64,000 bases of DNA from ZC4RG17 sp035304485 (GTDB lineage Bacteria; Actinomycetota; Acidimicrobiia; Spongiisociales; ZC4RG35): NCBI GenBank assembly GCA_035304485.1, contig DATGPZ010000082.1, positions 1 through 64,000 on the forward strand. Direction: 5' to 3'. The notes beneath the pieces were generated by a model, which saw nothing but the letters and a program-made list of their open reading frames with translations, searched no databases and was not told the origin of the DNA. Shown here piece after piece: positions 44,303-53,347 of this stretch. The position numbers and the translations under genes are program-made. The number at the start of each line of letters is the position of its first letter. Position 1 is the stretch's first letter.

Positions 44303-45594
44303 TGGCCGTTCAGCTCATCAGTGCCGACGTGGTGGTGCCTGTCGCCGGCCCGGCGATCGACGGCGGCGCCGTGGCGATCGAGGGCGGTCGGGTGGTCGAG
44401 GTTGGGACCCGTCGCCGACTTCGGACCGAATTCCCGGAGGCAGAGGAACGTCACCACCGGGGCGTCGTCACACCCGGTCTCGTCAATGCCCATACTCACC
44501 TGCAGTTCACCTCCTTCGCCGAGATCGGTCGCCAGATCCACGACGGGTTCGAGGAATGGTCGGTCGTCTTCGATCGCAAGTACGGGCAGAGGGCGCCCCG
44601 TGAGGACTGGTACGGAGCCGTGCTCGCAGGAGCTCGCCTCGCTCTGGCGACCGGAACCACGACGGTGGCGGAGATAAGCACCGACTTCGAGGCCGTTCCG
44701 GCAGTGAGAGAAGCTGGCCTGGGTGGAGTCGTATATCTCGAGGCCCTCGGCCACACCTGGGACGCCTGGGAAGGAGGGGAGCGGGCCCGCTATCTGGCTG
44801 CCCTCGAGGATGCCCTCTCGATCCAGGACGACCGCGTCCGGATCGGGGTCTCCCCGCACGCTCCCTACTCGCTCGACACCGACGTGCTCACCGATATGGC
44901 TGCCATTGCCCGCGACCGGGGCATGCGAGTCCACACCCATCTGGGCGAGTCCGCATACGAGGACGAATACTGCATGTTCGCCACGGGGCCTCTCGCCGAC
45001 TTCGTGCGGGGATTCGGTCGAGGATTCCAGATCGTCGTCGAGGGCGGATGTGGTGTCGGCACGGTCGAGTTCAGCCACCGGATCGGTCTGCTGGGGCCCG
45101 ACACCCACGTCGCCCACGGCATCTATCTGGACGAGCCGGGACGTGCCCTGCTGCGCGAACTCGACATCCCCGTCGCCCTGTGTCCCCGCTCGAACGAGGT
45201 GATCGGCCTGAAGGAGCCGCCGGTGGCTGCGTATCTGCGAGAGGGCAATCCGGTGGCGGTCGGCACGGATTCGCTCGCCTCGTCCCCGTCTCTCGATCTC
45301 CTCGAGGACGTAACCGTGCTGTATCGGCTCGCCCAGGAGCAGGGATATGACGAGCCAGACCTGGCAGAGCGTCTATTTCGGGCTGCCACCCGTGGGGGCG
45401 CGTACGCCCTCGGCCTGGACCATCCCGAAGGCGTCGGTGCTCTCGCCCCCGGCCGGCAGGCCGACATCGCCGTCTTCGATATGGCAGTGACCGCCGACCA
45501 CGCCCTGGAGGCGTTGGTACGGGAAGGCGCCGGTCGATGCGTCGCCACCTATGTGGGTGGAGAGGCGATGACGGTTTCGACCGAATCGAGCTGA
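44302..45594 (+). CDS. COG0402 amidohydrolase, deaminase type
   Basis: 430 residues. The metal-dependent amidohydrolase layout is complete: first metal site VNAHTHLQF (residues 57-65), HTHLGES near 212, DTHVAHGIYLDE near 270, and the catalytic Asp in VGTDSLASSPSLD near 318. It belongs with 5'-methylthioadenosine/SAH deaminases, aminodeoxyfutalosine deaminases and TrzN/AtzA-type enzymes, which deaminate purine nucleosides or triazines. Last gene of the SAH hydrolase-like/importer operon. In M. jannaschii a deaminase of this kind turns SAH into S-inosylhomocysteine, which a short SAH hydrolase homologue then cleaves. Confidence 0.82.
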   Translation: MAVQLISADVVVPVAGPAIDGGAVAIEGGRVVEVGTRRRLRTEFPEAEERHHRGVVTPGLVNAHTHLQFTSFAEIGRQIHDGFEEWSVVFDRKYGQRAPREDWYGAVLAGARLALATGTTTVAEISTDFEAVPAVREAGLGGVVYLEALGHTWDAWEGGERARYLAALEDALSIQDDRVRIGVSPHAPYSLDTDVLTDMAAIARDRGMRVHTHLGESAYEDEYCMFATGPLADFVRGFGRGFQIVVEGGCGVGTVEFSHRIGLLGPDTHVAHGIYLDEPGRALLRELDIPVALCPRSNEVIGLKEPPVAAYLREGNPVAVGTDSLASSPSLDLLEDVTVLYRLAQEQGYDEPDLAERLFRAATRGGAYALGLDHPEGVGALAPGRQADIAVFDMAVTADHALEALVREGAGRCVATYVGGEAMTVSTESS

Positions 45595-45616
45595 GCGAAT
45601 CCGACGCTCGACGACC

Positions 45617-45979
45617 TCACCGGCCTGATTCGTCGTCGCCGGAGCCTCGTCCGCCTGGACGGATCCGGCTGGACAGTTCGTCGTAGTTCGTGGACGGGTG
45701 GAACTCCAGTCCTGCCCGAAACGACGCCCGGCCGATCAGATGGGCGCCGACGGGAGCCGTCATGAACTGGAAGACGATCACCAGCAACAGCTTGACGACC
45801 GCACCGGTGGCCGGGATGGCGATGGCGGCTCCGATCAGGGTCAACGCCAGACCGAGGGTCGTGGCTTTGGTGGCGGCATGCATTCGCGACAGCACGTCCC
45901 CGAAGCGGTTGATCCCGAGGGCCGCGATGGCCGCCAGCATGGCGCCTACCACGATCGATATCGAGGCGAGGGCCTCCAT
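45617..45979 (-). CDS. mnhG: Mrp antiporter subunit G
   Basis: 120 residues with three transmembrane helices (ISIVVGAMLAAIAALGINRF and two more) and the family segment DVLSRMHAATKATTLG. Last gene of the seven-gene Mrp operon; its ATG overlaps the mnhF stop. The C-terminal tail is charged. Confidence 0.92.
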   Translation of the reverse strand: MEALASISIVVGAMLAAIAALGINRFGDVLSRMHAATKATTLGLALTLIGAAIAIPATGAVVKLLLVIVFQFMTAPVGAHLIGRASFRAGLEFHPSTNYDELSSRIRPGGRGSGDDESGR

Positions 45980-46245
45980 CAGGCCCCCCGCCGTTCGATG
46001 TACTTGGCGACGAGTGACGTTCCGGTGAACCCCAGGAGAGCCGTCACCACCATCGCGTCGAGGAACGTGTCTTGACCGGTTCGTGCCGCGAGGACGGCGA
46101 GGCTCAGCACGATCATGATCAGAAGAGCATCCAGTGCCACGATCCGGTCGGCCAGAGAACCGCCCCGCACCAACCGGAGGAGACAGAGGGCCGCTGCGAG
46201 GCCCAGCAGGCCCAGGGCAACAGTGGTGGCGAACTCCAGCATCAA
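45979..46245 (-). CDS. mnhF: Mrp antiporter subunit F
   Basis: 88 residues with three transmembrane helices and the typical LVRGGSLADRIVALDALLI stretch of MnhF/MrpF. It overlaps both neighbours by four bases. Confidence 0.92.
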   Translation of the reverse strand: MMLEFATTVALGLLGLAAALCLLRLVRGGSLADRIVALDALLIMIVLSLAVLAARTGQDTFLDAMVVTALLGFTGTSLVAKYIERRGA

Positions 46246-46739
46246 CTGCCTCCCCTGGGAGTGCGTTCCGGAAACGCGGCCATGGCCAGTCTCTCGAGGT
46301 GGAGCAGTTCTTCCCGGCCTGCCTCGACCGATTCGAGATGGAGGACGTGGACCACGAGCGTCATCGTCTCCTCGATCACCTCGAGGGTCAGGGTGCCCGG
46401 AGTGAGGGAATCCATGTTGGCGACGAGTGAGGCGATTCGCGGCGACCGGGTCGTGAGCGGAACCGCGATGACGGCCGCGTTGATGTGATCACGCGGGGTC
46501 AGGACCTCCCAGGCGAGAACCGCCGTCGCCTCGACGAGTTTCTTGACGAAGTGACCCACCAGCCGGAGGAACGCGATCGGACGAAACCCGTGGCTGACTT
46601 CGGGAGGATGGCTGGGTATCAGGAAAGTGGCGAGAGAGCCCGCCAGGATTCCGCCCGCCAGATTGGCCCAGCTGAAGTCCTCCCAGAGAGCCATCCACAC
46701 CAGGGTGAGCCAGGTGATAGTGAGCGCCGTCCTTCTCAT
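46242..46739 (-). CDS. mnhE: Mrp antiporter subunit E
   Basis: 165 residues. N-terminal helices (ALTITWLTLVWMALWEDFSWANLAGGILAG) are followed by the MnhE soluble part with GTLTLEVIEETMTLVVHVL. Membrane subunit needed for stable Mrp assembly. Overlaps mnhD and mnhF. Confidence 0.9.
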   Translation of the reverse strand: MRRTALTITWLTLVWMALWEDFSWANLAGGILAGSLATFLIPSHPPEVSHGFRPIAFLRLVGHFVKKLVEATAVLAWEVLTPRDHINAAVIAVPLTTRSPRIASLVANMDSLTPGTLTLEVIEETMTLVVHVLHLESVEAGREELLHLERLAMAAFPERTPRGGS

Positions 46740-48229
46740 GCTCCCAACACCGCTTCGATGTACTTGGTGGAGTCCGCCATGACAGCCGCGGCGGTCTGGC
46801 CGAGGTCGTAGAGGGGCGTGGCGAACACGACGAAGGCCAGACCGGCGGCGACCAGGACGGCGGTCGACCCGACCATCAGGGCCGACAATCCGGTTTCGGG
46901 ATCGTTTTGCCCGGCAGATTCAGGTACCGGATCGATCGGTGCCCCCCAAAAGGCCCCGGCCCAGATCTTGGTCATCGAGAAGAGCGTGAGAATGCTCACG
47001 GCTAGAGAGACCGCCACGGTGACATTCGCACCCGCCGCCAGCCCGCTCTGCACTAGTGACAGCTTGGCCACGAACCCCGACATCGGGGGGACGCCGGCGA
47101 GGCTCAGGGCAGGAATGAGAAACAACGCTGCGATGAACGGACTGGAGTGCTGAAGTCCGCCCAGCCTCCTCAACTCGCCTGTGCCCGCTCGTTCCTCGAT
47201 CAGGCCACCTACCAGGAACAAGGTCGTCTTCACGACGATGTGATGGACGACGTAGAAGACGGTGGCGGCCAGCCCCGCGGTCGTGAAGAGCCCAAGGCCG
47301 AAGATCATGTAGCCGATCTGACTGACGATGTGGAAGCTCAGGATTCGCTTGACATCGTTCTGGGCGATGGCTCCCAACACGCCCACCGCCATCGTGAGAG
47401 AGGCCACCACCAGGAGGAGGCTCGAACTCTCGTCGCTTCCGAAGAGCAGTGTCTGGGAGCGGATGATGGCGTAGACCCCGACCTTGGTGAGGAGACCGGC
47501 GAAGATGGCGGTGATCGGGGCGGCTGCGGTCGGATACGAATCGGGTAGCCAGAAGAAGAGGGGGAAGATCGCGGCCTTGATTCCGAATACGACGAGGAAG
47601 AGGAGGCCGAGGGCGGAGCGAAGGCCCGGGTCGATCTCCGGCAACCTGACGGCGAGATCCGCCATGTTGACCGATCCGGTGGCGGCGTAGACGAGACCCA
47701 CCGCCGTGATGAACAGGGTCGAGGCGAGGAGGCTGATGACGACGTAGGTCGTGCCATGTCGTACCTGAGCTCGAGACCCTCCGAGCGTGATCAGCACGTA
47801 GCTGGCGACCAGCGTGACTTCGAAAGCCACGAACAGGTTGAAGAGGTCACCGGTCGTGAAGCACGCGGACACGCCGGCCGCCAAGACCATGTACACCGGA
47901 TGGAAGAACAGTTCCGTGTCGTTGGTCCGTGGACTCCCCGTCGCGTAGAGCAAGACCGCCAGGAGCATCGTGGATGAAACGGTCAGCATGATGGCCGAGA
48001 ACAGGTCGACGACGAGCGTGATCCCGAGAGGGCTCTCCCAACCGCCGACCTCGACGACCACGAGCGCGCCGTCGCGGGTGGCCATCAACAGAGCCACCGA
48101 AACGGCCAGGGTCGCGGTCAGGGCGGTGATTCCCACAACACGCCGCAGACGCGTGAACCGCCCTAGGCCCAATGAGATGGCGGCGGCCGCCAGCGGAAGG
48201 ACGATCGGGACCAGGGGACTGATCGTCAT
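46736..48229 (-). CDS. mnhD: Mrp antiporter subunit D
   Basis: 497 residues and about 14 transmembrane helices, homologous to the proton-pumping NuoM/N subunits of complex I. FNLFVAFEVTLVASYVLITL carries the conserved helix-5 Glu, and FGIKAAIFPLFFWLPDSY the helix-7 Lys. Ion-translocating subunit of the antiporter. Confidence 0.94.
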   Translation of the reverse strand: MTISPLVPIVLPLAAAAISLGLGRFTRLRRVVGITALTATLAVSVALLMATRDGALVVVEVGGWESPLGITLVVDLFSAIMLTVSSTMLLAVLLYATGSPRTNDTELFFHPVYMVLAAGVSACFTTGDLFNLFVAFEVTLVASYVLITLGGSRAQVRHGTTYVVISLLASTLFITAVGLVYAATGSVNMADLAVRLPEIDPGLRSALGLLFLVVFGIKAAIFPLFFWLPDSYPTAAAPITAIFAGLLTKVGVYAIIRSQTLLFGSDESSSLLLVVASLTMAVGVLGAIAQNDVKRILSFHIVSQIGYMIFGLGLFTTAGLAATVFYVVHHIVVKTTLFLVGGLIEERAGTGELRRLGGLQHSSPFIAALFLIPALSLAGVPPMSGFVAKLSLVQSGLAAGANVTVAVSLAVSILTLFSMTKIWAGAFWGAPIDPVPESAGQNDPETGLSALMVGSTAVLVAAGLAFVVFATPLYDLGQTAAAVMADSTKYIEAVLGA

Positions 48230-48654
48230 TCCGCTGGCTCCTGCGCTTCAGCCTCCATCCGCTCTCGCTTCTCCCTGGCCTCTTCACTTCGGGCGAAGCG
48301 GGCGACGGCAGCGGCGATCCGGCGGTCTTCGACGTCGTCTTCGACTTCGTCGGATCGGTTGAGAAGCCAACTGCGATATGCGAGAGCCAGAAGAAAGGCG
48401 TTCACCCCAAACGTGATCACGATGGCGGTCAGGGCGAGGGCCTGTGGCAGGGGGTCTGCCACAGCCGATGGCTCGTCGAGTCCCACGATCGGCGGTCGTC
48501 CGGCCCGTCCGCCCGCCATCAGCAACAGGAGGTTGGCTCCATGCCCGAGCACGGCGAGTCCGAGAACGATCCGGCTCAGATTGCGCTGCAGGAGCAGATA
48601 CGTTCCGGCTCCGTACAGCACCGCGATGGTGACGGCCATGGCAACGACGATCAT
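48226..48654 (-). CDS. mnhC: Mrp antiporter subunit C
   Basis: 142 residues from the ATG at 48654, which overlaps the mnhB stop. Homologous to NuoK: three helices, with LGLAVLGHGANLLLLMAGG and DPLPQALALTAIVI. The C-terminal ~40 residues are an unusually long charged tail (EEAREKRERMEAEAQE). Confidence 0.92.
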   Translation of the reverse strand: MIVVAMAVTIAVLYGAGTYLLLQRNLSRIVLGLAVLGHGANLLLLMAGGRAGRPPIVGLDEPSAVADPLPQALALTAIVITFGVNAFLLALAYRSWLLNRSDEVEDDVEDRRIAAAVARFARSEEAREKRERMEAEAQEPAE

Positions 48655-49082
48655 TCCGTCGGGTCCTGTTCTCCGAGGGCGACGACCAGGGCCGTCGAGA
48701 GACCGACCACCACCAAGAAAACCCCGATATCGAACGGAAGGGCGCTGGTGGCCTTGACCTGTCCGAGCACAGGCAGTTCCAACGTCAGCTTCGCCCCGTC
48801 GAGAAAGGTCTCTCCCCACACCCATCCCAGGAGCCCGGTAGTGATCGCCAGGGCCAGGCCGGTTCCCATCAGCGCCTCTGATGGGAGTGCGACTACCTCC
48901 ACGATCCCGGTCTTGCCTCGAGCCACGAAGCGCAGAGTCACGGCTATTCCCACTACGAGGCCGGCGACGAAGCCGCCGCCGGGTGCGTTGTGTCCCGTAA
49001 AGAGGAGGAACAGGGCGAAGACCAGGGCGGTTCGTGCGATGAGGTCGACGATGATGTCGAGGATGAGGGAACGGTGGATCAT
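48651..49082 (-). CDS. mnhB: Mrp antiporter subunit B
   Basis: 143 residues from the ATG at 49082. FLLFTGHNAPGGGFVAGLV is the MnhB signature; four transmembrane helices. It overlaps mnhA and mnhC by four bases each. Confidence 0.93.
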   Translation of the reverse strand: MIHRSLILDIIVDLIARTALVFALFLLFTGHNAPGGGFVAGLVVGIAVTLRFVARGKTGIVEVVALPSEALMGTGLALAITTGLLGWVWGETFLDGAKLTLELPVLGQVKATSALPFDIGVFLVVVGLSTALVVALGEQDPTE

Positions 49083-51397
49083 CGATCGTCTTCCGTCATC
49101 TCGGGCGACAGGAGCCGATCGCCGTCGTCGCGACCGGCTCGAATCAAGGCGACCGCTCCCAGCGCTACCACCGTCAGCACCGTGATTTCTCCGAGAGTGT
49201 CGAACCCTCGGAAGTCGGTGAGGATCACATTGACGACGTTGCGCCCCCCACCCTCCGGTTCGGCCAGTGTCATGTAGCGCCCGATGAGGGGCGAGTCCAC
49301 CCGGCCGGCTGCCGCCCAGAATCCGAATGCTCCTGCCGTCAGCCCGGTCAACACTGAGATGATCAGCCGGTTGACCTGGCGCAGCTTCCATTCGATGTTC
49401 TCGAATTGGTCGGGCAGATGGCGCAGGACCATGACGAACAGGGCGAGCGTCAGAGTTTCGATCAGGAGCTGGGTCAGAGCGAGATCGGGTGCTCCCTGGA
49501 TGACGAACAGAACCGCCACTCCGTATCCGACGGCTCCGAGAGAGAGTACGGCCGCCAATCGCCGCTGGACCACGGTGGTCCAGAGTGCGGCGACGATCAC
49601 AAGTGTCGCAGTCAAGGCCTGCCAGGGGGATTCCGTCAGTACCACGATGTCGGGTGTGAACCAGTGGCGGATCAGGACCGCACCGGGGACGACGATCGCC
49701 GTCGTGATGATCACACCGAGGTAGATCGGGAGAGAGCCATTCTGCACGACACCCGTGACGCGGTCGGCCAGGCGGTTGAGGTTCTTGATGGACGCCGAGT
49801 ACACGGCGGTGGCCTCCGGGAGCCGGCGCGTGAGCCGATGCAAGGTCCTGAGAGGTCTTTTCCAGACCAGCAGACCTGCGCCGATGGCCAGGGCCGACAA
49901 GAGAAGGGGCATCCCGAATCCATGCCAAAGGGCGAGGTGTTCTTCGGAGGCTCCGGTAGCGACCGCTTCCGCCGCCGCTCCCACCAATCCGTCCTCGAGG
50001 GCTGGAAAGAGGCCACCCACGAGTGAGACGAGAGCGAGTAGGGCCGGAGCCAGGAGGAATGGCCACGTCGGATGCGGCACTTCCTTCCCAACGGTTTCGT
50101 CGGCGGGATCGGTGCCGTAGCTTCCGAAGGCGCCGAAGAAGTAGCGGAGGCCATATGCCGTTGTGAGGATGGAGCCGAGGACCACGCCGGCGGTCGCTCC
50201 TCCTGAGACATGGAGGAGCGATTCGAGAGCGCTCTCCTTGGCCACGAAGCCCAGCAGTGGTGGCAGGCCGATCATCGAAGCCGTCACCACTGCTGCGACG
50301 CCAGCAGTGGCGGGCAGGCGGCGGCCCAGTCCATCCAGCCGCCGTATGTCGCGGGTGTGAGCCTGGTGGTCCACGATTCCGACCGTCATGAACAGAGCGG
50401 CTTTGAAGACGGCGTGGGCGAGGATCATCGCCATCCCAGCGAACGTGACGGCGGGAATGCCGAACCCCACCAGAACCATGATGAATCCCAGTTGGGATAC
50501 GGTTCCCTGAGCGAGGATCAGCTTCAGGTCGTGTTGAGACAGAGCTCTCCAACCGCCGACGAGCATCGTCACGAGCCCCACCGTCACCACGACTGGCCGC
50601 CACCAGAAGAACGCCGGAGCGAATGCGAAGGCGAGCCGGGCTACCAGGTAGATGCCCGCTTTCACCATCGTGGCGGAATGGAGATAGGCGCTCACGGGTG
50701 TCGGCGCCGACATGGCTCCCGGCAGCCAGAAATGGAAAGGGAACTGGGCCGACTTGGTGAAGGCACCGAGCAGGATGAGGCCGAGGCCTGCTCCGACTGC
50801 CGTGTTCACAGGAGGGTCCGCCACGATGGCGGACATCGAGTATGACCCGGCCTCCTGGGCGACGAGGACGATCCCGGCCAGCATGGCCAGGCCGCCGCCG
50901 GCGGTGACGAGCAGAGCTTGGAGTGCTCCCGACCGAGCGCCGGCGGATCGGTCTTCGAAACCGATGAGCAGGTAGGAGGTGATGGAAGTGAGCTCCCAGA
51001 ACGAGAAGAGGACCAGGAGGTTGTCGGCCACCACCAACCCGAACATCGAGCCGGCGAATCCCACCAAGTAGGCGGTGAAGCGGCCGAGATCGTCACGCTC
51101 TGCGAAATACCGCCACCCGTAGACGAAGATGGCGCAGCCGATGGCTCCGACCAGGAGCACCATCAGGGCTCCCAGTCCATCGAGGCGCAGGGAAAGATCC
51201 ACGCCGAGGTCGGGTACCCACGAGATCTCGGTGGTGGAGACGCGGCCTTCCAACACCGCACCCACACCCATCAGCAGCCATACGAGGGATGCCAGCGGTG
51301 CCAGGGCACCAACCAACATCACCCGACGCCCGAGGCGCTGTCCCAGAATGGCGGCAGCCGCCGCCACCAATACATGGACGGTCAGAACTCCGATCAC
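49079..51397 (-). CDS. mnhA: Mrp antiporter subunit A
   Basis: 772 residues and about 20 transmembrane helices. The first ~500 are homologous to NuoL, with FSFWELTSITSYLLIGFED and GAFTKSAQFPFHFWLPGAMS. The C-terminal part carries the extra MrpA domain (QGAPDLALTQLLIETLTLALF). First gene of the operon; with B-G it forms a multisubunit Na+(Li+)/H+ antiporter in the cytoplasmic membrane for sodium export and pH homeostasis. All six junctions downstream are ATGA-type overlaps, implying fixed stoichiometry by coupled translation. Confidence 0.95.
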   Translation of the reverse strand: MIGVLTVHVLVAAAAAILGQRLGRRVMLVGALAPLASLVWLLMGVGAVLEGRVSTTEISWVPDLGVDLSLRLDGLGALMVLLVGAIGCAIFVYGWRYFAERDDLGRFTAYLVGFAGSMFGLVVADNLLVLFSFWELTSITSYLLIGFEDRSAGARSGALQALLVTAGGGLAMLAGIVLVAQEAGSYSMSAIVADPPVNTAVGAGLGLILLGAFTKSAQFPFHFWLPGAMSAPTPVSAYLHSATMVKAGIYLVARLAFAFAPAFFWWRPVVVTVGLVTMLVGGWRALSQHDLKLILAQGTVSQLGFIMVLVGFGIPAVTFAGMAMILAHAVFKAALFMTVGIVDHQAHTRDIRRLDGLGRRLPATAGVAAVVTASMIGLPPLLGFVAKESALESLLHVSGGATAGVVLGSILTTAYGLRYFFGAFGSYGTDPADETVGKEVPHPTWPFLLAPALLALVSLVGGLFPALEDGLVGAAAEAVATGASEEHLALWHGFGMPLLLSALAIGAGLLVWKRPLRTLHRLTRRLPEATAVYSASIKNLNRLADRVTGVVQNGSLPIYLGVIITTAIVVPGAVLIRHWFTPDIVVLTESPWQALTATLVIVAALWTTVVQRRLAAVLSLGAVGYGVAVLFVIQGAPDLALTQLLIETLTLALFVMVLRHLPDQFENIEWKLRQVNRLIISVLTGLTAGAFGFWAAAGRVDSPLIGRYMTLAEPEGGGRNVVNVILTDFRGFDTLGEITVLTVVALGAVALIRAGRDDGDRLLSPEMTEDDR

Positions 51398-51515
51398 GGG
51401 TGGCGGGTCGGTAGATCGGGTCCTGTCACTACGGTGCTCCTCGGTCTGCGCCCACCATCTGTTCTGGTGCGCCCTGACGGATTATGGCGATGTGGTCGGG
51501 GTCCCCCAAGTCGAT

Positions 51516-52652
51516 CTACAACCCTGTCAGTGTGTCGTCGATCAACATGTCGACGACCCGCTCGAGGGCCTCTCGCTGGGATGCACCTGCGTCCAACGCC
51601 TGCCGATAGGTGTCCAGTTGACGTTGGGCGGAGGTGCCCTCCTTGGCGATGGTCCTTATGTGGTTGAGCTCTTCGGTGATCCCGAGTCGGCGGGCGTCCA
51701 CCTCCGTCAACGCGAGCAGTTCCTCCACCAAGTCACGGAACTCGACCAGCTCCCCGCGCCCGTAGTCCATCAGGGTTCCCTGCACCCCGTAGCGTTGCGC
51801 TCGCCACATGTTCTCGGAGATGAGCATGGGGGCGTAGGTGCGCCAGCGCTTGTTCTCGGTACGGAGCCGAAACAACATCTCCAAGAGTGACAGATAGAGA
51901 GCGGCCACCGCGATGGCGTCGATGAGGCGAGTGCACACGTCGGCGGCCCGCATCTCGAGCGTTGGATATTTGTCAGAGGGGCGGATGTCCCACCACAGTT
52001 TCGAGGCGTCCTCGATGATGCCTGCCCTGACCAGAACCGCCACGTGCCGTTCGTACTCCGACCAAGAACTGAACTCTTCCGGAATCCCCGTCCGCGGCAT
52101 GGTCTGGAAGACGGAAAGCCGGTAGCACTTCAGACCGGTCTCGCGGCCGGTCCAGAAGGGCGAGGAGGTGGAGAGGGCGAGTATGTGGGGCAGGAAATAG
52201 CGGACCTGGTTCATCAGATCGATTCGGAGGTCCGGATCGTCGATTCCCACATGGACATGCATGCCACATATGACCAGACGCCGGGCGACCTGCTGGAAGT
52301 CCGAAGCCAAGCGGTCGTAGCGGGCGTCCTCCGTGTGTTCCTGATCCCACCACTGGGCGAACGGGTGGGTCGAGGAGGCCAGGATCGCGGCGCCGAATCG
52401 GGATACGACGTCCGATAGATCCCGACGCAACCGTGCCAGATCCTCGTGAGCCTCCCGAAGCGTCCGGCTCTTGCGGGTGCCCACTTCGATCTGGGCCTTC
52501 AGGAACTCGGGGCCCACCTGGGGTCCGAGAACCTCGCGAAGCCCTTCCCAGAGCTCAGGATCGGGATGGACCACGAGCTCTCGGGTCTCGCGGTCCACGA
52601 GGAGATACTCCTCCTCGATCCCGATCGTGAAAGGTGGTCGTGTAACCGCCAA
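51516..52652 (-). CDS. YbdK-type carboxylate-amine ligase (GCS2 family)
   Basis: 378 residues. The GCS2 fold is shown by IGIEEEYLLVD at the N-terminus, AQIEVGTRKSRTLREA, CGMHVHVGIDD and WWDIRPSDKYPTLEMRAADV. Members are glutamate-cysteine ligase-like enzymes; some make gamma-glutamylcysteine in ergothioneine or glutathione routes, but for the YbdK subgroup the physiological substrate is open. Same strand as the Mrp operon, 118 bp upstream of it. Confidence 0.86.
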   Translation of the reverse strand: MAVTRPPFTIGIEEEYLLVDRETRELVVHPDPELWEGLREVLGPQVGPEFLKAQIEVGTRKSRTLREAHEDLARLRRDLSDVVSRFGAAILASSTHPFAQWWDQEHTEDARYDRLASDFQQVARRLVICGMHVHVGIDDPDLRIDLMNQVRYFLPHILALSTSSPFWTGRETGLKCYRLSVFQTMPRTGIPEEFSSWSEYERHVAVLVRAGIIEDASKLWWDIRPSDKYPTLEMRAADVCTRLIDAIAVAALYLSLLEMLFRLRTENKRWRTYAPMLISENMWRAQRYGVQGTLMDYGRGELVEFRDLVEELLALTEVDARRLGITEELNHIRTIAKEGTSAQRQLDTYRQALDAGASQREALERVVDMLIDDTLTGL

Positions 52653-52679
52653 CTCGCCTCCTCCGGAACCGCATCCACC

Positions 52680-53282
52680 CTACCGGGAGTCGAGTACCTC
52701 CCGTCGCCGCTGCTCGACCTCGTCTCGCACCCAGCAGTCAGCGTGGTGGTCATTGACCAGACCCATCGCCTGCATGAACGCGTATGCCGTCGTGGGTCCG
52801 ACGAAGGTCCATCCCCGCCGCTTCAAGTCGCTCGCCAGCGCGATCGAACCGGCCGTCGTGGCCGGAACCACCTCGGGCAGGCCCCGAAACTCGGCGAAGC
52901 GACTGAAGTAGGTGAACAGCGAGCCGGTTTCCGCTCTGAGTTCCTGGGCCCGGGCGGCGTTGTTGATGGCCGAGCGGATCTTTCCCTCGTGGCGGACGAT
53001 GCCGGCATCGTCGAGGAGGCGGGCCACGTCGGCATCGTCGAAGCGGGCCACCTCGTCCAGGTCGAAGCCTGCGAAGGCCTCGCGGAAGGCGGGCCGTTTT
53101 CGCAGGATCGTCAACCAGGACAGACCCGCCTGAAACCCTTCCAGGCACAGCTTCTCGAAGAGCCGGTGGTCTTCGGTGACCGGAAACCCCCACTCGGTGT
53201 CGTGGTAGTCCCGGTAGAGGGCCGGTTCGGCTCCCCAGGCGCATCTCTCGTGTCCGTCCTCGCCGCGGATCGTCCGGTGCAT
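52680..53282 (-). CDS. tag: DNA-3-methyladenine glycosylase I
   Basis: 200 residues from the ATG at 53282, where homology begins; the frame is open further upstream. RCAWGAEPALYRDYHDTEWG contains the first Cys and His zinc ligands, and NDHHADCW near the end supplies the others. EDHRLFEKLCLEGFQAGLSW and the Glu there form the base-recognition pocket. It removes 3-methyladenine from DNA in base excision repair. Divergent from the molybdoenzyme gene. Confidence 0.93.
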   Translation of the reverse strand: MHRTIRGEDGHERCAWGAEPALYRDYHDTEWGFPVTEDHRLFEKLCLEGFQAGLSWLTILRKRPAFREAFAGFDLDEVARFDDADVARLLDDAGIVRHEGKIRSAINNAARAQELRAETGSLFTYFSRFAEFRGLPEVVPATTAGSIALASDLKRRGWTFVGPTTAYAFMQAMGLVNDHHADCWVRDEVEQRRREVLDSR

Positions 53283-53347
53283 CGACGGCAGTATGCCAAC
53301 TCTGATTCGATCCGACGGAGGCAGCGGTTGCGTACGGTGTACTGGAC

